A DNA stretch of 64,000 bases from Bradyrhizobium sp. WSM1417 (GTDB lineage Bacteria > Pseudomonadota > Alphaproteobacteria > Rhizobiales > Xanthobacteraceae): positions 7,737,831 through 7,801,830 of the forward strand of contig NZ_KI911783.1 of the NCBI RefSeq assembly GCF_000515415.1, read 5' to 3'. The position numbers were made by a program, and so were the translations under genes. Shown in pieces: positions 17,966 to 26,605 of this stretch. The notes below the pieces were generated by a model, which searched no databases, was not told the DNA's origin, and saw only the letters and a program-made list of their open reading frames with translations. The first letter of the stretch is position 1. Each line of letters opens with the position of its first letter.

Positions 17966-17980
17966 TTGACGCTGCGTCAA
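17966..17980. promoter_or_regulatory. Palindromic operator 2 (TetR divergon)
   Basis: TTGACGCTGCGTCAA is a perfect 6-3-6 palindrome, centred 27 bp from operator 1 and 47 bp before the tautomerase start. Its TTGACG could also serve as a -35 element for the tautomerase promoter. Confidence 0.55.
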
Positions 17981-18026
17981 AAACAAACTGGCGCCTACGC
18001 AGCCTTTCGTCAATGAGGAATTCGCG

Positions 18027-18404
18027 ATGCCTCTCCTCCACATCTCGATGCGCGCCGGAAAGCCCGAAGCCTACCGGAAGGCGATCCTCGACGGCCTCTA
18101 CCGCGCCATGCGCGAGGCGCTGAACGTCCCTGAAGGCGACGAGTTCATGACCATCAGCGAGCATTCGCCCGCGAACTTCCGCTGCGGCAACGCCTACGGC
18201 GTCACGCGCAGCGACGACGCCGTTCTGATCCAGATCACCGTGTTCGCCTCGCGCACGCCTGAGCAGAAGAAGGCCCTGTACAGGCGGATCGCGGACCTGC
18301 TCGGCGAGAACCCGGGCATCAGGCCCGAGGACGTGTTCGTGAACGTACTCGACGCGCCGGCGGCGAACTGGTCCGTTGGAAACGGCATCGCACAATTCGC
18401 TTGA
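18027..18404 (+). CDS. Tautomerase-superfamily protein
   Basis: A 125-residue protein starting MPLLHISMRAGK. Cleavage of Met exposes Pro-1, the catalytic base of the tautomerase (4-oxalocrotonate tautomerase/MIF) superfamily. The length suggests a fused double beta-alpha-beta unit rather than the 60-residue 4-OT type. The EQKKALYRRIADLL helix and the PEDVFVNVLD strand are typical. These enzymes isomerise small unsaturated keto acids or dehalogenate haloacrylates. The gene is divergent from a TetR regulator and behind two palindromic operators, so it is probably inducible. The substrate is unknown. Confidence 0.82.
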   Translation: MPLLHISMRAGKPEAYRKAILDGLYRAMREALNVPEGDEFMTISEHSPANFRCGNAYGVTRSDDAVLIQITVFASRTPEQKKALYRRIADLLGENPGIRPEDVFVNVLDAPAANWSVGNGIAQFA

Positions 18405-18506
18405 GTTTGCCGAAACTGCTGACGCCCTCTTGAGAATTGCCGGCCGGAAGGGTCTGATAGGCTGCGGAGTACACCTCCTCCAAGCCGAACCCGGGACGTG
18501 AGCGGC

Positions 18507-18878
18507 ATGACCATGTCGGTCGAGCAATTGTGGAGCTTGCCGGAAACCGCGCTGATCGGTGCCTACGCGGAGGCGCGGCGGCGCTATGCGGAAAAGAAGT
18601 TCGAGCGTGACACCCAGCGGGCGCGGCTCGAATGGATGCGCGCCAAGCTGTTCGTCAACACGCAAGGCAGCGTCACCGAGCGCAAGATGGCGGTCGACGT
18701 CTCCGAGGAACTGGCGCGCAAGGGCCAAGAGGTGCGCGAGATGACGCGCGATCTCGACATGCTGAAGATCGAGGTCGACGTGATCGACACCATGATTCGG
18801 CTGCGCGGCGCGCACGGCGCTCCGCCAGTTCACGCCGACGAAACCGCCGAGAAACCGACCGAGCCGAAGGGGGAGTGA
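18507..18878 (+). CDS. Small coiled-coil hypothetical protein
   Basis: About 123 residues, mostly charged helix. The central part (RRRYAEKKFERDTQRARLEW and ELARKGQEVREMTRDLDMLK) has a heptad-like pattern, and the tail is short, acidic and disordered (ADETAEKPTEPKGE). Possible starts are ATG at 18507, ATG at 18513 or GTG at 18498; none has a strong binding site. The next gene starts one base after this stop, so translational coupling is likely. The helix resembles small proteins found in some phage early regions, but no phage gene is nearby. No function can be given. Confidence 0.6.
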   Translation: MTMSVEQLWSLPETALIGAYAEARRRYAEKKFERDTQRARLEWMRAKLFVNTQGSVTERKMAVDVSEELARKGQEVREMTRDLDMLKIEVDVIDTMIRLRGAHGAPPVHADETAEKPTEPKGE

Positions 18879-18879
18879 G

Positions 18880-19275
18880 ATGGCCGCGTTTCGGGGAAGC
18901 TGCCTGTGCGGCGAGGTGGCGTTCGAGGTCGAGGCGCCGTTCGAACGCTTCCTCAACTGCCATTGCTCGCGCGGCCGCAAGGCAACCGGGACCGCGCATG
19001 CCTGCGAGGTGATCGTGGAGGCGGGGGCGCTACGCTGGCTGCGCGGGGAAACATCCGTTGCGCGCTTCGATCTGCCCAATGCACGAAGCTTCCCGACGGC
19101 GTTCTGCAGGACCTGCGGCAGCCCGATGCCGCATCTGACGCGCAGCGGACGCGAAGCGATCATCCACGCCGGCGCGTTCGACGAGCCGCTGGGCGCGACG
19201 CCCCACCGGCATGCCCAGTGGACCTCACGCGCGAACTGGTATGTGCACGGCAACGGATTGCCGGTAGAGAACTGA
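18880..19275 (+). CDS. GFA-family zinc protein with one canonical Cys replaced
   Basis: A 131-residue protein of the glutathione-dependent formaldehyde-activating (GFA) family, which binds zinc through CxC and CxCxxC motifs. The first pair is intact (GSCLCGEVAFEV, C8 and C10). The second motif reads CHCSRGRKATG: C27 and C29 are present, but the third Cys is Gly32 (codon GGC). FCRTCGSPMP supplies the usual C-terminal pair. The rest of the fold is well kept, so this may be a functional variant or recent damage. It starts one base after the preceding stop. Physiological substrates of most GFA proteins are not known. Confidence 0.82.
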   Translation: MAAFRGSCLCGEVAFEVEAPFERFLNCHCSRGRKATGTAHACEVIVEAGALRWLRGETSVARFDLPNARSFPTAFCRTCGSPMPHLTRSGREAIIHAGAFDEPLGATPHRHAQWTSRANWYVHGNGLPVEN

Positions 19276-19332
19276 GGCAACGCGCGGTCAGGTGTTGCGC
19301 GATTTGACCTGACATGCCTCGCTCGAAGCAGG

Positions 19333-20268
19333 CTATCCACCGGCAACGCACGTCTCCATAATCCCATCGAGTTCGGCCTTCGAGAGCACCCCGAGCTCGG
19401 CGATGAAGACGATGCGTGACCGCGGCGCGCCCGACGTCGGCGCATCGCCATCTGCAGGGGCCAGCGTGGCGCGGCCGGCGGCGAATTGAAACACCATCTG
19501 GCGCCCGGGCTGCTCGACGGTCTCGAACAGGCCCTTTGCCCGCGCGAGTTTTGGCGCAAGTTTGCCGATCGCCTGCTGCAGGCGGGCCAGCGAGATCCGG
19601 TGTTCCGAGGTCCAGCTCAGCGTTTCGAAGCGTTGCTCTGCCGGACGTTTCGGTCCGGGCTCGCGTAGCGGCGGCGCGCGATCGACGGTTGCGGGAAACA
19701 GCAGGGCGGACGGAATCTCGCCGTGCTGCGCATCGACCACCACGGCAGGGAGGCGCTGCGCGCGGATGGCCTCGCGCATCCGCGCACCCGCGCCCTCGTC
19801 CGCCAGATCCAGCTTGCTCAGCGCCACGATGTCGGCGACGCGCAGCTGCGAACGATACAGTGCATCATCCAGGGCAGCCGGCGGTGTCGCCGCGTCGATC
19901 ACGCAGAGCACCGTCTCCAGCGGCGCCTCGCGCAGGATCACCGGATCCATCAGATTGCGGACGATCTCGGCGGGATCGGCGACGCCGCTGGTCTCGATGA
20001 CGATGTATTCCGGCTTCGGATCACGCCGCAGCAGCGTCGAGAGCGTGCGCAGCAGGTCGCCTTCGAGCGAGCAGCAGATGCAGCCATTGGCGAGGCTGAC
20101 CACGCCGTCGCTTGCGCCCGCGATCAGTTCGGCATCGATGTTGATCGCACCGAAATCGTTGACCACAGCGGCAATCCGCCGCCCCTCCGCGTGCGCCAGC
20201 AGATGGTTCACGACCGTGGTCTTGCCGGCCCCCAGAAAGCCCGTCACCAGGAGAATGGGGACCGGCAT
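19333..20268 (-). CDS. CobW/COG0523 family metallochaperone GTPase
   Basis: A 311-residue G3E-family GTPase. Walker A is GFLGAGKTT at 10-18. The metal-binding CxCC motif is GCICCSLEG (C63, C65, C66), between the switch regions. ETSGVADP is the Walker B/Mg region and SKLDLAD is the base-recognition motif (family NKxD, here SKLD). The C-terminal CobW_C domain (about 210-300) is present but lacks the His-rich tail seen in some zinc chaperones. Such proteins deliver Zn or Co to client enzymes. The gene starts only 3 bp after the stop of a metal-dependent amidohydrolase in the same operon, so that enzyme is a good client candidate. Confidence 0.88.
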   Translation of the reverse strand: MPVPILLVTGFLGAGKTTVVNHLLAHAEGRRIAAVVNDFGAINIDAELIAGASDGVVSLANGCICCSLEGDLLRTLSTLLRRDPKPEYIVIETSGVADPAEIVRNLMDPVILREAPLETVLCVIDAATPPAALDDALYRSQLRVADIVALSKLDLADEGAGARMREAIRAQRLPAVVVDAQHGEIPSALLFPATVDRAPPLREPGPKRPAEQRFETLSWTSEHRISLARLQQAIGKLAPKLARAKGLFETVEQPGRQMVFQFAAGRATLAPADGDAPTSGAPRSRIVFIAELGVLSKAELDGIMETCVAGG

Positions 20269-20271
20269 GGA

Positions 20272-21762
20272 TCAGCTTCCGACGACGGGACGCCGCACGG
20301 GACGGCCGGGCCGCGCCGCGACGTCCAGCACGCCATCGCTGATCAATGGCTGGCCGCTGACGATCAGATGCCGCACGCCTTCGGAGGGGCGGTTCATCGC
20401 CGTGAAGGTCGCGCGGTCCGAGAGCTTCTCGTAGTCGAACACGACGATGTCGGCATCGGCGTCCTTCGCGAGCCTTCCCTTGGCGCGCATCGCGGGCGTG
20501 CTCTGCGACAGGATTTCCGCCGGGATCAGCGCGCATTTGCGCACGCCTTCGAGCAGCGACACGGTCTTGCGCTCGCGCACCCATTCGCGGATGAACTTCG
20601 TGAAGCAGCCGGCCGAGCGCGGATGCGAGGTGGCGTCGTCCGGCAGCGGCCAGGCATCGCCGGTATAGGTCTTGCCGTCCGACGTCGTCCACGGCATCGC
20701 GTCGGAGGCGATGGCGCCGCCGGGATAGAGCACCGACATGTCGAGCAGGTCGCGGTGATGCGCATTGTTCTCGGTGTCGAGGATGTGCCACAGCACCAGC
20801 GACGACGGCTCTTCAGCCTGCGCCTTCAAGAGCTCCTCGCGATCGCTGAAGCGATGGCCGTCGGTCACCCGCTGCACGGAATCGTAACCGGTGCCGTTGC
20901 GCTCGACGAATTCGGGGTCGCTGAAGAAGGCCGCCGCCAGCACGGTCGAGCCGGTGCCGTAGGGATAGGCCTCGACCGTGATCGGCAGGCCCTGCGCCTG
21001 CGCTTTCGCGATCAGCACGCGGCAGCGCTCGACGTCGGTCTTGCTCGACGAGTTGAAATGGCAGATGTGCATGTGCGCCCCGGTGGCGCCGGCATAGCCG
21101 ATCAGGCGGATATAGGCCTCCGCCGCGCTCTCGGGGTCGACGCGCGACATGTAGGCGACGTGGGTGAAGGTCGGAACGTCCTGCGCGGCCGCGAGCTGGC
21201 ACACCGCGGTCAGCTCCTGCACGCCGGCACCCGGCGCATAGGCGTTCAAGATGCCGATGCCGATGCCGCCCTCGTTCAGGCCGCGCGAAAGGCGCTCCAG
21301 AATGCCGGCGACCTCCGCATCGCTGGCCACGTTGTCCATCCAGCGGCGATCGCGCATGGCGTTGCCGAATGCCTCCAGCGAGCTCTCCGCGTTGGAGCCC
21401 GTCATCGCGCCAATACGCGCGAAAGCCCAGTTGGTGGCGGCGCCGTAGTTCAGCACGCGTCCCTTCCGCGCCTGGCGCTCATACCAGGACCCGACCGGCA
21501 GCACACCCGCTTCGAGATCGAGCGTCGTCGTGACGCCGTCGAACGCCTGCATGCGATCGGCGGGGAGCGACTGGCCATGCGCATGAAGGTCGATGAAGCC
21601 GGGCGCGACCACGAGCCCGGTCGCGTCGATCACCCGCTCGGCGCCGCCGAGCGAGGCGCCGACCGCGGCGATCTTGCCGTCCACCACCGCCACATCGCCA
21701 ACCTCGTCCATTCCGCTGGCGGGATCCACCACCCGGCCGCCAGAGATCACCAAGCCGCTCAT
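20272..21762 (-). CDS. Amidohydrolase, D-aminoacylase-like
   Basis: A 496-residue amidohydrolase of the N-acyl-D-amino-acid deacylase/dihydroorotase kind. The N-terminal beta domain (VISGGRVVDPASGMDEVGDV) leads to the metal motif PGFIDLHAHGQSL. THVAYMS and MHICHFNSSS hold further metal-binding His residues. ASDAMPW provides the catalytic Asp. The C-terminal beta-strand domain includes ADIVVFDYEKL. The family's usual substrates are N-acyl-D-amino acids; AHMHICHFN differs from typical D-aminoacylases, so another amide is possible. It is the first gene of a pair with the CobW GTPase, which may supply its metal. Confidence 0.85.
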   Translation of the reverse strand: MSGLVISGGRVVDPASGMDEVGDVAVVDGKIAAVGASLGGAERVIDATGLVVAPGFIDLHAHGQSLPADRMQAFDGVTTTLDLEAGVLPVGSWYERQARKGRVLNYGAATNWAFARIGAMTGSNAESSLEAFGNAMRDRRWMDNVASDAEVAGILERLSRGLNEGGIGIGILNAYAPGAGVQELTAVCQLAAAQDVPTFTHVAYMSRVDPESAAEAYIRLIGYAGATGAHMHICHFNSSSKTDVERCRVLIAKAQAQGLPITVEAYPYGTGSTVLAAAFFSDPEFVERNGTGYDSVQRVTDGHRFSDREELLKAQAEEPSSLVLWHILDTENNAHHRDLLDMSVLYPGGAIASDAMPWTTSDGKTYTGDAWPLPDDATSHPRSAGCFTKFIREWVRERKTVSLLEGVRKCALIPAEILSQSTPAMRAKGRLAKDADADIVVFDYEKLSDRATFTAMNRPSEGVRHLIVSGQPLISDGVLDVAARPGRPVRRPVVGS

Positions 21763-22615
21763 ATCGTCACTCCCTCACGCTGAGCTCGCATCAAGGCAGA
21801 TTCCGGGAGGCACGACCACCTCCACCGATGCCGATGCATCATGCTCGCAAGGAAGGCTCGCAAAGCTGGTTCGAAAGGGAGGTCAATTTACATGCGGGTC
21901 GCAGACACGCGCGTGCAGTCTCGCGGCAGGTTTGCCCGAGCTATGCTTCTCGCTTCACCCCCTCGAGAAGAAAGCGCGCAGGGAAGACCGGGCGCCGGCT
22001 GGCACCCATAAAAACCCCCATGCGAACTGATTGCACACGCAATGCACAGGGGAGCCACAGGGCAGCCGAGACCAGGCCTTCCCTGCGCGATGGTTTGACG
22101 GCCTATGCCGCGCTCTCCCCGGAGACGAGTTCCTGCTTGCCTCCGTCACCTCCGCGAAATGCACGGCACCGCGCCGGTTGACGCGCTGACGCCTTCGCAA
22201 AGGCTTGACCGTAGCAACGACGGCCAGGACCACACGGTTTCGCCGTACGCGAGCTGACCCTGCTTCGCCTAGAGGCTTCGCAGGGCTTCGGCGCCGTCCG
22301 TCGATGCGGTTCGTGCCATGCTCACGAGGTTCATCTCGCCCTGCACGCAACAAGCCCGCCTTTAACGCCGCCCGCGTCCACCGCAACTCCCAACCCGCGT
22401 TCGTGACGACGTACGACCGCCCCTTTTGTGGGCTGGGATGGCAGACACATACGACAAATCCGAATTTCGGTAAAGTGGAATATTTTTGATGCGACCGCTT
22501 GACTTGCGTTTGCGTCTGTTTCGACCATCGGAGACGACGGACGCCACGACCATGCAAGGGGACCCGCGAAGCTGCTCCGCCGTCTTCTCGCCCCCATTGT
22601 CATTCAGGAAGTTAG
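21763..22615. other. Repeat-rich gap with no convincing gene
   Basis: About 850 bp between two genes. Open frames on both strands here have no binding site and arginine-rich, shadow-like translations. The right part (from about 22450) is visibly AT-richer (ggtaaagtggaatatttttg) than the surroundings, perhaps holding the promoter of the hydrolase at 22616. Confidence 0.6.
22009..22440. repeat. Candidate long interspersed repeat
   Basis: This stretch (containing gagacgagttcctgcttgcc and ggttgacgcgctgacgcctt) resembles, from memory, a repeat scattered through rhizobial genomes that often carries a spurious minus-strand ORF. That ORF is open here from 22557 to 21955. I cannot confirm copy number from this window alone. 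Confidence 0.4.
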
Positions 22616-23680
22616 ATGGGGCGCTACGGTGGACAAAGTTCCCAAAGGTTTCGTGTGATCGTTCGACCTCTTCTGCAACGCGACCCTCGTCCTTCTATTT
22701 CGCGCCGCGCGCTCCTCGGTGGATTTATGTCGGCAGGGACCGCCATTGCGCTCGGCGGATGCGCCGGCTTGGGTGCGACCGGGGCGCGTTTCGACGCGTC
22801 ATCGCTCTCCCTTGATCCCACATTGCTCGTCGCTACCACGCGCAAGCCCGTCAACGGTGGTCGCACGAAACCCTGGTTCGGGCCGGAGCGCGCAACCAAC
22901 GTGACGGTAGCGCGGGCGAAGCTGGTGGCGCCGGACGAGAGCCGACTCTCTCTCGCCTCGGTCGGATTTGGCGATTGGCGCCTTGATCGGCTCGAACCGG
23001 TATCGGCAGACGCTGGCGATCTCGTTGCGCAGGCCGGCGGAGGAGACGTGCTGATCTATGTGCACGGCTTCAAGCAGACATTCGAGACGGCGGTGCTGGA
23101 TGGCGCCCATCTCTCGGACGGCATCAAGTTCCGCGGCCGGACCATGGTGTTCTCCTGGCCCTCCAAGGCAGGACTGTTCGACTATGCCTATGATCGCGAC
23201 AGCGCGATGTGGTCCCGCGACGAGTTCGAACGCGTGCTCTCTGCGCTCGTGTCGACGCCAGCCGGCGGCCGCGTGCACATCGTTGCGCATAGCATGGGAA
23301 CCATGCTGACACTCGAAAGCCTGCGTCAGCTCTATGCGCGATATGGCGATACAGTGACGAGCAAGATCGGCGCGGTCGTGTTTGCCGCGCCTGATATCGA
23401 CATGGACGTGTTCTCGTCGGCGATCCAGCGTATCGGTCCGCTGGCCGGCAAGATTACCGTCATCGCCGCAACGAACGATCGCGCGCTGGCGCTGTCGGGA
23501 CAGATCGCAGGAGGAATGACCCGGGTCGGCGCCGCCGAGAAAGCCGTCATCGCGCAGCTCGGTGTGCGCGTGGTCGATGCTTCGCAGGAGGGCTGGGGCA
23601 TCATCAACCACGATCTGTTTCTGTCGAATGCAGAAGTACAGCGGGTGATCCGCCGCTCGATCGACGGCACGATCGCTTAG
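22616..23680 (+). CDS. Exported alpha/beta hydrolase (DUF900-like), predicted lipoprotein
   Basis: A 354-residue protein. The N-terminus holds SRRALLGGFMSAGTAIALGG followed by Cys: a twin-arginine start plus a lipobox (LGGC), so it is probably exported by Tat and lipid-anchored. The hydrolase core begins near residue 140 with DVLIYVHGFKQTFE (oxyanion His-Gly). The nucleophile elbow is VHIVAHSMGT, and the late NHDLF supplies the likely His. This matches the DUF900 (COG4782) esterase-like group. The ATG at 22616 has AGGAAG just upstream. The substrate is unknown. Confidence 0.82.
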   Translation: MGRYGGQSSQRFRVIVRPLLQRDPRPSISRRALLGGFMSAGTAIALGGCAGLGATGARFDASSLSLDPTLLVATTRKPVNGGRTKPWFGPERATNVTVARAKLVAPDESRLSLASVGFGDWRLDRLEPVSADAGDLVAQAGGGDVLIYVHGFKQTFETAVLDGAHLSDGIKFRGRTMVFSWPSKAGLFDYAYDRDSAMWSRDEFERVLSALVSTPAGGRVHIVAHSMGTMLTLESLRQLYARYGDTVTSKIGAVVFAAPDIDMDVFSSAIQRIGPLAGKITVIAATNDRALALSGQIAGGMTRVGAAEKAVIAQLGVRVVDASQEGWGIINHDLFLSNAEVQRVIRRSIDGTIA

Positions 23681-23776
23681 GAGAGCGCCCGCGCCGAGCC
23701 GTGCGAACTGCGCACGCCGGTTGGGGCTACAAGCGGAAATGGCCGGTTTTCGAAGTGCCTAGTCTGGCAGGAAAAA

Positions 23777-23851
23777 TGGCGCTCCCTAGGGGAATCGAAC
23801 CCCTGTTTCAGCCTTGAGAGGGCCGCGTCCTAACCGCTAGACGAAGGGAGC
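23777..23851 (-). tRNA. tRNA-Glu (CTC)
   Basis: On the minus strand, gctccct pairs with agggagc (7 bp), the anticodon stem cggcc/ggctg encloses loop ctctcaa (anticodon CTC), and the T arm is agggg-ttcgatt-cccct. The 3' CCA is encoded. All arms are normal. Confidence 0.95.
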
Positions 23852-23927
23852 GTGAGGGAGAGGACATAGCCTCGAATTTTGCCGGCGGCAAGCGGGGATC
23901 GAGGGTTTCGGACGTCTGCTTGGGGCC

Positions 23928-23966
23928 GTCCTGGCTTGGTGCGCAATTGCGCACGAGAGCCAGGAC
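23928..23966. repeat. Inverted repeat gtcctggct...agccaggac
   Basis: A 9-bp inverted repeat around an inner palindrome gtgcgcaattgcgcac. It belongs to the same short family as 24041-24068, 40192-40217 and the related element at 55389-55529. Confidence 0.65.
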
Positions 23967-24040
23967 CCATTAACCGGAATGGGGATGGTTAAGGTCGATC
24001 GGAACGACGATCTCGTTCACGCAATCGGATTCGGTGGTTA

Positions 24041-24068
24041 TGGGTCCTGGCTTTCGCCAGGACGACGA
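24041..24068. repeat. Short hairpin repeat gtcctggctttcgccaggac
   Basis: The hairpin gtcctggctttcgccaggac recurs almost unchanged at 40192-40217. It lies in the gap before the small membrane protein gene. Confidence 0.65.
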
Positions 24069-24092
24069 TGGCGGCGAGTTCCGGGGCCCGCC

Positions 24093-24437
24093 TCACGGCT
24101 CGTTGGCGAATTTCAGCTTTCCGGCCGGCCGCAAGGTGTGGGCGTCGAAGGTGCGGATCTCGGTGACGCCGCCGACGTCGAGCGTGATCACGAGCCGGTC
24201 GCCGGCGACGCCGCTTGAGACGATTTTGGCGCCCTTGGGCAGGGTCGCGGTGACGTCGCCTGCCGGCTCGGGCGCCCTTCCCTCGGACTTGAAAAGGCGG
24301 TAGCCCACCGCGATCAGCACGGCGCAGATTGCCAGCGCCGTGGTCAACCCCGCGATCAGCATCATCCGCCGTACCCGCGCGAACAGCGCGGCCTGCTCGG
24401 GGCTCGGGTCGGGAACAACGGTATCAGACGTCGTCAT
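24093..24437 (-). CDS. Small single-pass membrane protein
   Basis: A 114-residue protein. One membrane helix lies near residues 28-48 (MLIAGLTTALAICAVLIAVG). The short N-terminus is cytoplasmic and the C-terminal part (about 55-114) is a soluble beta-like domain (RLVITLDVGGVTEIRTFD). It is not a recognised family to me. Its ATG shares bases with the start codon of the divergent pseudouridine synthase (CATG at 24435-24438). If that start is right, neither gene has a leader on that side; an internal start at Met 25 is possible for this gene. Confidence 0.7.
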   Translation of the reverse strand: MTTSDTVVPDPSPEQAALFARVRRMMLIAGLTTALAICAVLIAVGYRLFKSEGRAPEPAGDVTATLPKGAKIVSSGVAGDRLVITLDVGGVTEIRTFDAHTLRPAGKLKFANEP

Positions 24438-25443
24438 GGAAAATTCTGGCTCTGCGCAAAGGTTGGAGGTTGTCGTCGAAGGCTCCGAGGGCTCGACCCG
24501 GCTCGACCGCGTGCTGGCGCTGCACCTTGCCGAGCTGTCGCGATCGAGGCTGAAAACCCTGATTCTGGCGGGCGCGGTGAGCCTCAGGGACGCCGCGATC
24601 CGGGACCCCGCTTATCACGTCGCCTCCGGCGATACGATCACAATCGACGTGCCGGAAGCGGCCGCGCCGGAGCCGAAAGGCGAGGATATCGCCCTCGACA
24701 TCGTGTTCGAGGACGACGACATCGTCGTCCTCAACAAGCCGAAGGGGCTGGTGGTGCATCCCGCGGCGGGCCACGAGACCGGCACGCTCGTGAATGCGCT
24801 GATCGCCCATTGCGGCTCATCGCTGTCGGGCATCGGCGGGGTGCGCCGGCCCGGCATCGTGCACCGGCTGGACAAGGACACCACGGGGTTGATGGTGGTC
24901 GCCAAGAACGACCTCGCGCATGCCTCGCTCACCGCGCAATTCGCCGACCACGGCCGCACCGGGCCGATGCGGCGCGGCTACATGGCCTTTGCCTGGGGGC
25001 TGCCGGGCCGCCATCGCGGCACCGTGGACGCGCCGATCGACCGCCACCCGCATGCGCGCGAGAAGATGGCGGTGCGCCAAGGCGGCCGCGAGGCCGTGAC
25101 CCATTGGGAGCTTCTGGAGAGTTTTGCCGGGCGCGACGGCAAGCCGATCGCGGCGCTGCTCGCCTGCGAGCTCGAGACCGGGCGCACCCACCAGATCCGC
25201 GTCCACCTCGCCCATATCGGCCACCCGCTGATGGGTGACGCCGTCTACGGCCCGCATTTCAAGACCAAGGCAAACCAGCTGAGCCCTGAGTCGCAGGCCG
25301 TCTTGGCCGCGCTGGGCCGGCAGGCCCTCCACGCTTACCTGCTGGTATTGCAGCACCCGAGGACTGGAGAATTACTCCACTGGGAGACGCCTCTGCCGGA
25401 GGATTTGCTTCTCCTTCAGGGGGTCCTGAAAGCGGCGCTATGA
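24436..25443 (+). CDS. rluD: RluA-family 23S rRNA pseudouridine synthase
   Basis: A 335-residue enzyme. An N-terminal S4 RNA-binding domain (TRLDRVLALHLAELSRSRLK) precedes the RluA catalytic domain. The catalytic Asp is in HRLDKDTTGLM, near residue 146; GRTHQIRVHLAHIGHPLMGD is also diagnostic. The S4 plus RluA layout suits RluD, which modifies helix 69 of 23S rRNA; RluC is an alternative. The ATG at 24436 overlaps the start codon of the divergent gene. rpoH follows 217 bp downstream on the same strand. Confidence 0.9.
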   Translation: MENSGSAQRLEVVVEGSEGSTRLDRVLALHLAELSRSRLKTLILAGAVSLRDAAIRDPAYHVASGDTITIDVPEAAAPEPKGEDIALDIVFEDDDIVVLNKPKGLVVHPAAGHETGTLVNALIAHCGSSLSGIGGVRRPGIVHRLDKDTTGLMVVAKNDLAHASLTAQFADHGRTGPMRRGYMAFAWGLPGRHRGTVDAPIDRHPHAREKMAVRQGGREAVTHWELLESFAGRDGKPIAALLACELETGRTHQIRVHLAHIGHPLMGDAVYGPHFKTKANQLSPESQAVLAALGRQALHAYLLVLQHPRTGELLHWETPLPEDLLLLQGVLKAAL

Positions 25444-25660
25444 CGCAGGCCGCTTCAGAAATGCTTTACATTACAAAAAGTTATAGCTGCCACACGGGGA
25501 CGTGACGTCAGCAATCCTTCCCTTTTTGCCTCCCGATGGAGTATATTGCGCTTGCGTTGAAGACCAACGCGGAACATCGCAGCACCGATCGGCTTTAACC
25601 AAGCGGTCGTCTGCCTGGCCCGCCGCTATCGGGGGCCTGAACCTGTTTGGAGGGCGCACT

Positions 25661-26560
25661 ATGGCCCGTACAGCTACCCTGCCGGTCCTTAACGGCGAAT
25701 CCGGCCTTTCCCGTTACCTCGGCGAAATCCGCAAGTTTCCGATGCTGGAACCCCAGCAGGAATACATGCTCGCCAAGCGTTGGCGCGAGCACGATGATCG
25801 TGACGCCGCGCACCAACTCGTCACCAGCCATCTCCGTCTCGTGGCCAAGATCGCCATGGGCTATCGCGGCTACGGCCTGCCGATCTCTGAGGTCGTCTCG
25901 GAAGGCAATGTCGGCCTGATGCAGGCGGTGAAGCGGTTCGAGCCCGAGAAGGGCTTCCGTCTCGCCACCTACGCGATGTGGTGGATCAAGGCGTCGATTC
26001 AAGAGTACATCCTGCGTTCGTGGTCGCTCGTGAAGATGGGCACCACCGCGAACCAGAAGAAGCTGTTCTTCAACCTTCGCAAGGCGAAGAGCAAGATTTC
26101 CGCGCTGGACGAAGGCGATCTCCGCCCCGACCAGGTGGCCATCATTGCCAAGCGTCTCGGCGTCACGGCTCAGGACGTGGTCGACATGAACCGCCGCCTC
26201 GGTGGCGACGCGTCGCTCAACGCACCGATCCGCGACGACGGCGAAGCCGGCGAATGGCAGGACTGGCTGGTCGACAATTCGCCCAACCAGGAAGCCATGC
26301 TGGCCGAACACGAGGAGTATGATCACCGCCGTGACGCCCTGAACGGCGCCATGGGCGTGCTCAACCCGCGCGAACGCCGCATCTTCGAGGCGCGCCGCCT
26401 CGCCGATGAGCCGATGACGCTGGAAGACCTTGCGGCCGAGTTCGGCGTGTCGCGCGAGCGCGTCCGCCAGATCGAGGTCCGCGCCTTCGAGAAGGTGCAG
26501 TCCGCGGTCAAGGGCACGATCGCAAAGGCCGAACAGGCCGCGCTGGAAGCCGCGCTCTAA
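25661..26560 (+). CDS. rpoH: RNA polymerase heat-shock sigma factor RpoH (sigma-32)
   Basis: A 299-residue sigma factor. Region 2 includes GYGLPISEVVSEGNVGLMQA and FRLATYAMWWIKASIQEYIL (regions 2.1-2.4). The RpoH box follows as QKKLFFNLRKAK. Region 4 has EFGVSRERVRQIEVRAFEKV. RpoH directs transcription of chaperone and protease genes. The ATG at 25661 follows TTTGGAGGG; the frame is open further upstream without signals. Rhizobia often have several rpoH copies; which one this is cannot be told. A strong terminator follows. Confidence 0.93.
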   Translation: MARTATLPVLNGESGLSRYLGEIRKFPMLEPQQEYMLAKRWREHDDRDAAHQLVTSHLRLVAKIAMGYRGYGLPISEVVSEGNVGLMQAVKRFEPEKGFRLATYAMWWIKASIQEYILRSWSLVKMGTTANQKKLFFNLRKAKSKISALDEGDLRPDQVAIIAKRLGVTAQDVVDMNRRLGGDASLNAPIRDDGEAGEWQDWLVDNSPNQEAMLAEHEEYDHRRDALNGAMGVLNPRERRIFEARRLADEPMTLEDLAAEFGVSRERVRQIEVRAFEKVQSAVKGTIAKAEQAALEAAL

Positions 26561-26605
26561 GCGCGAGGTTTTAGCGCCAGAGATTGGCGGATCGACAAGA
26601 GACAG

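Noticed and set aside
18507..18878. A prophage remnant
   Set aside because: The coiled-coil protein resembles small phage proteins slightly, but no integrase, capsid or lysis gene is near.
21955..22557. A 200-codon minus-strand gene
   Set aside because: No ribosome site, Arg-rich translation, and overlap with a repeat-like block.
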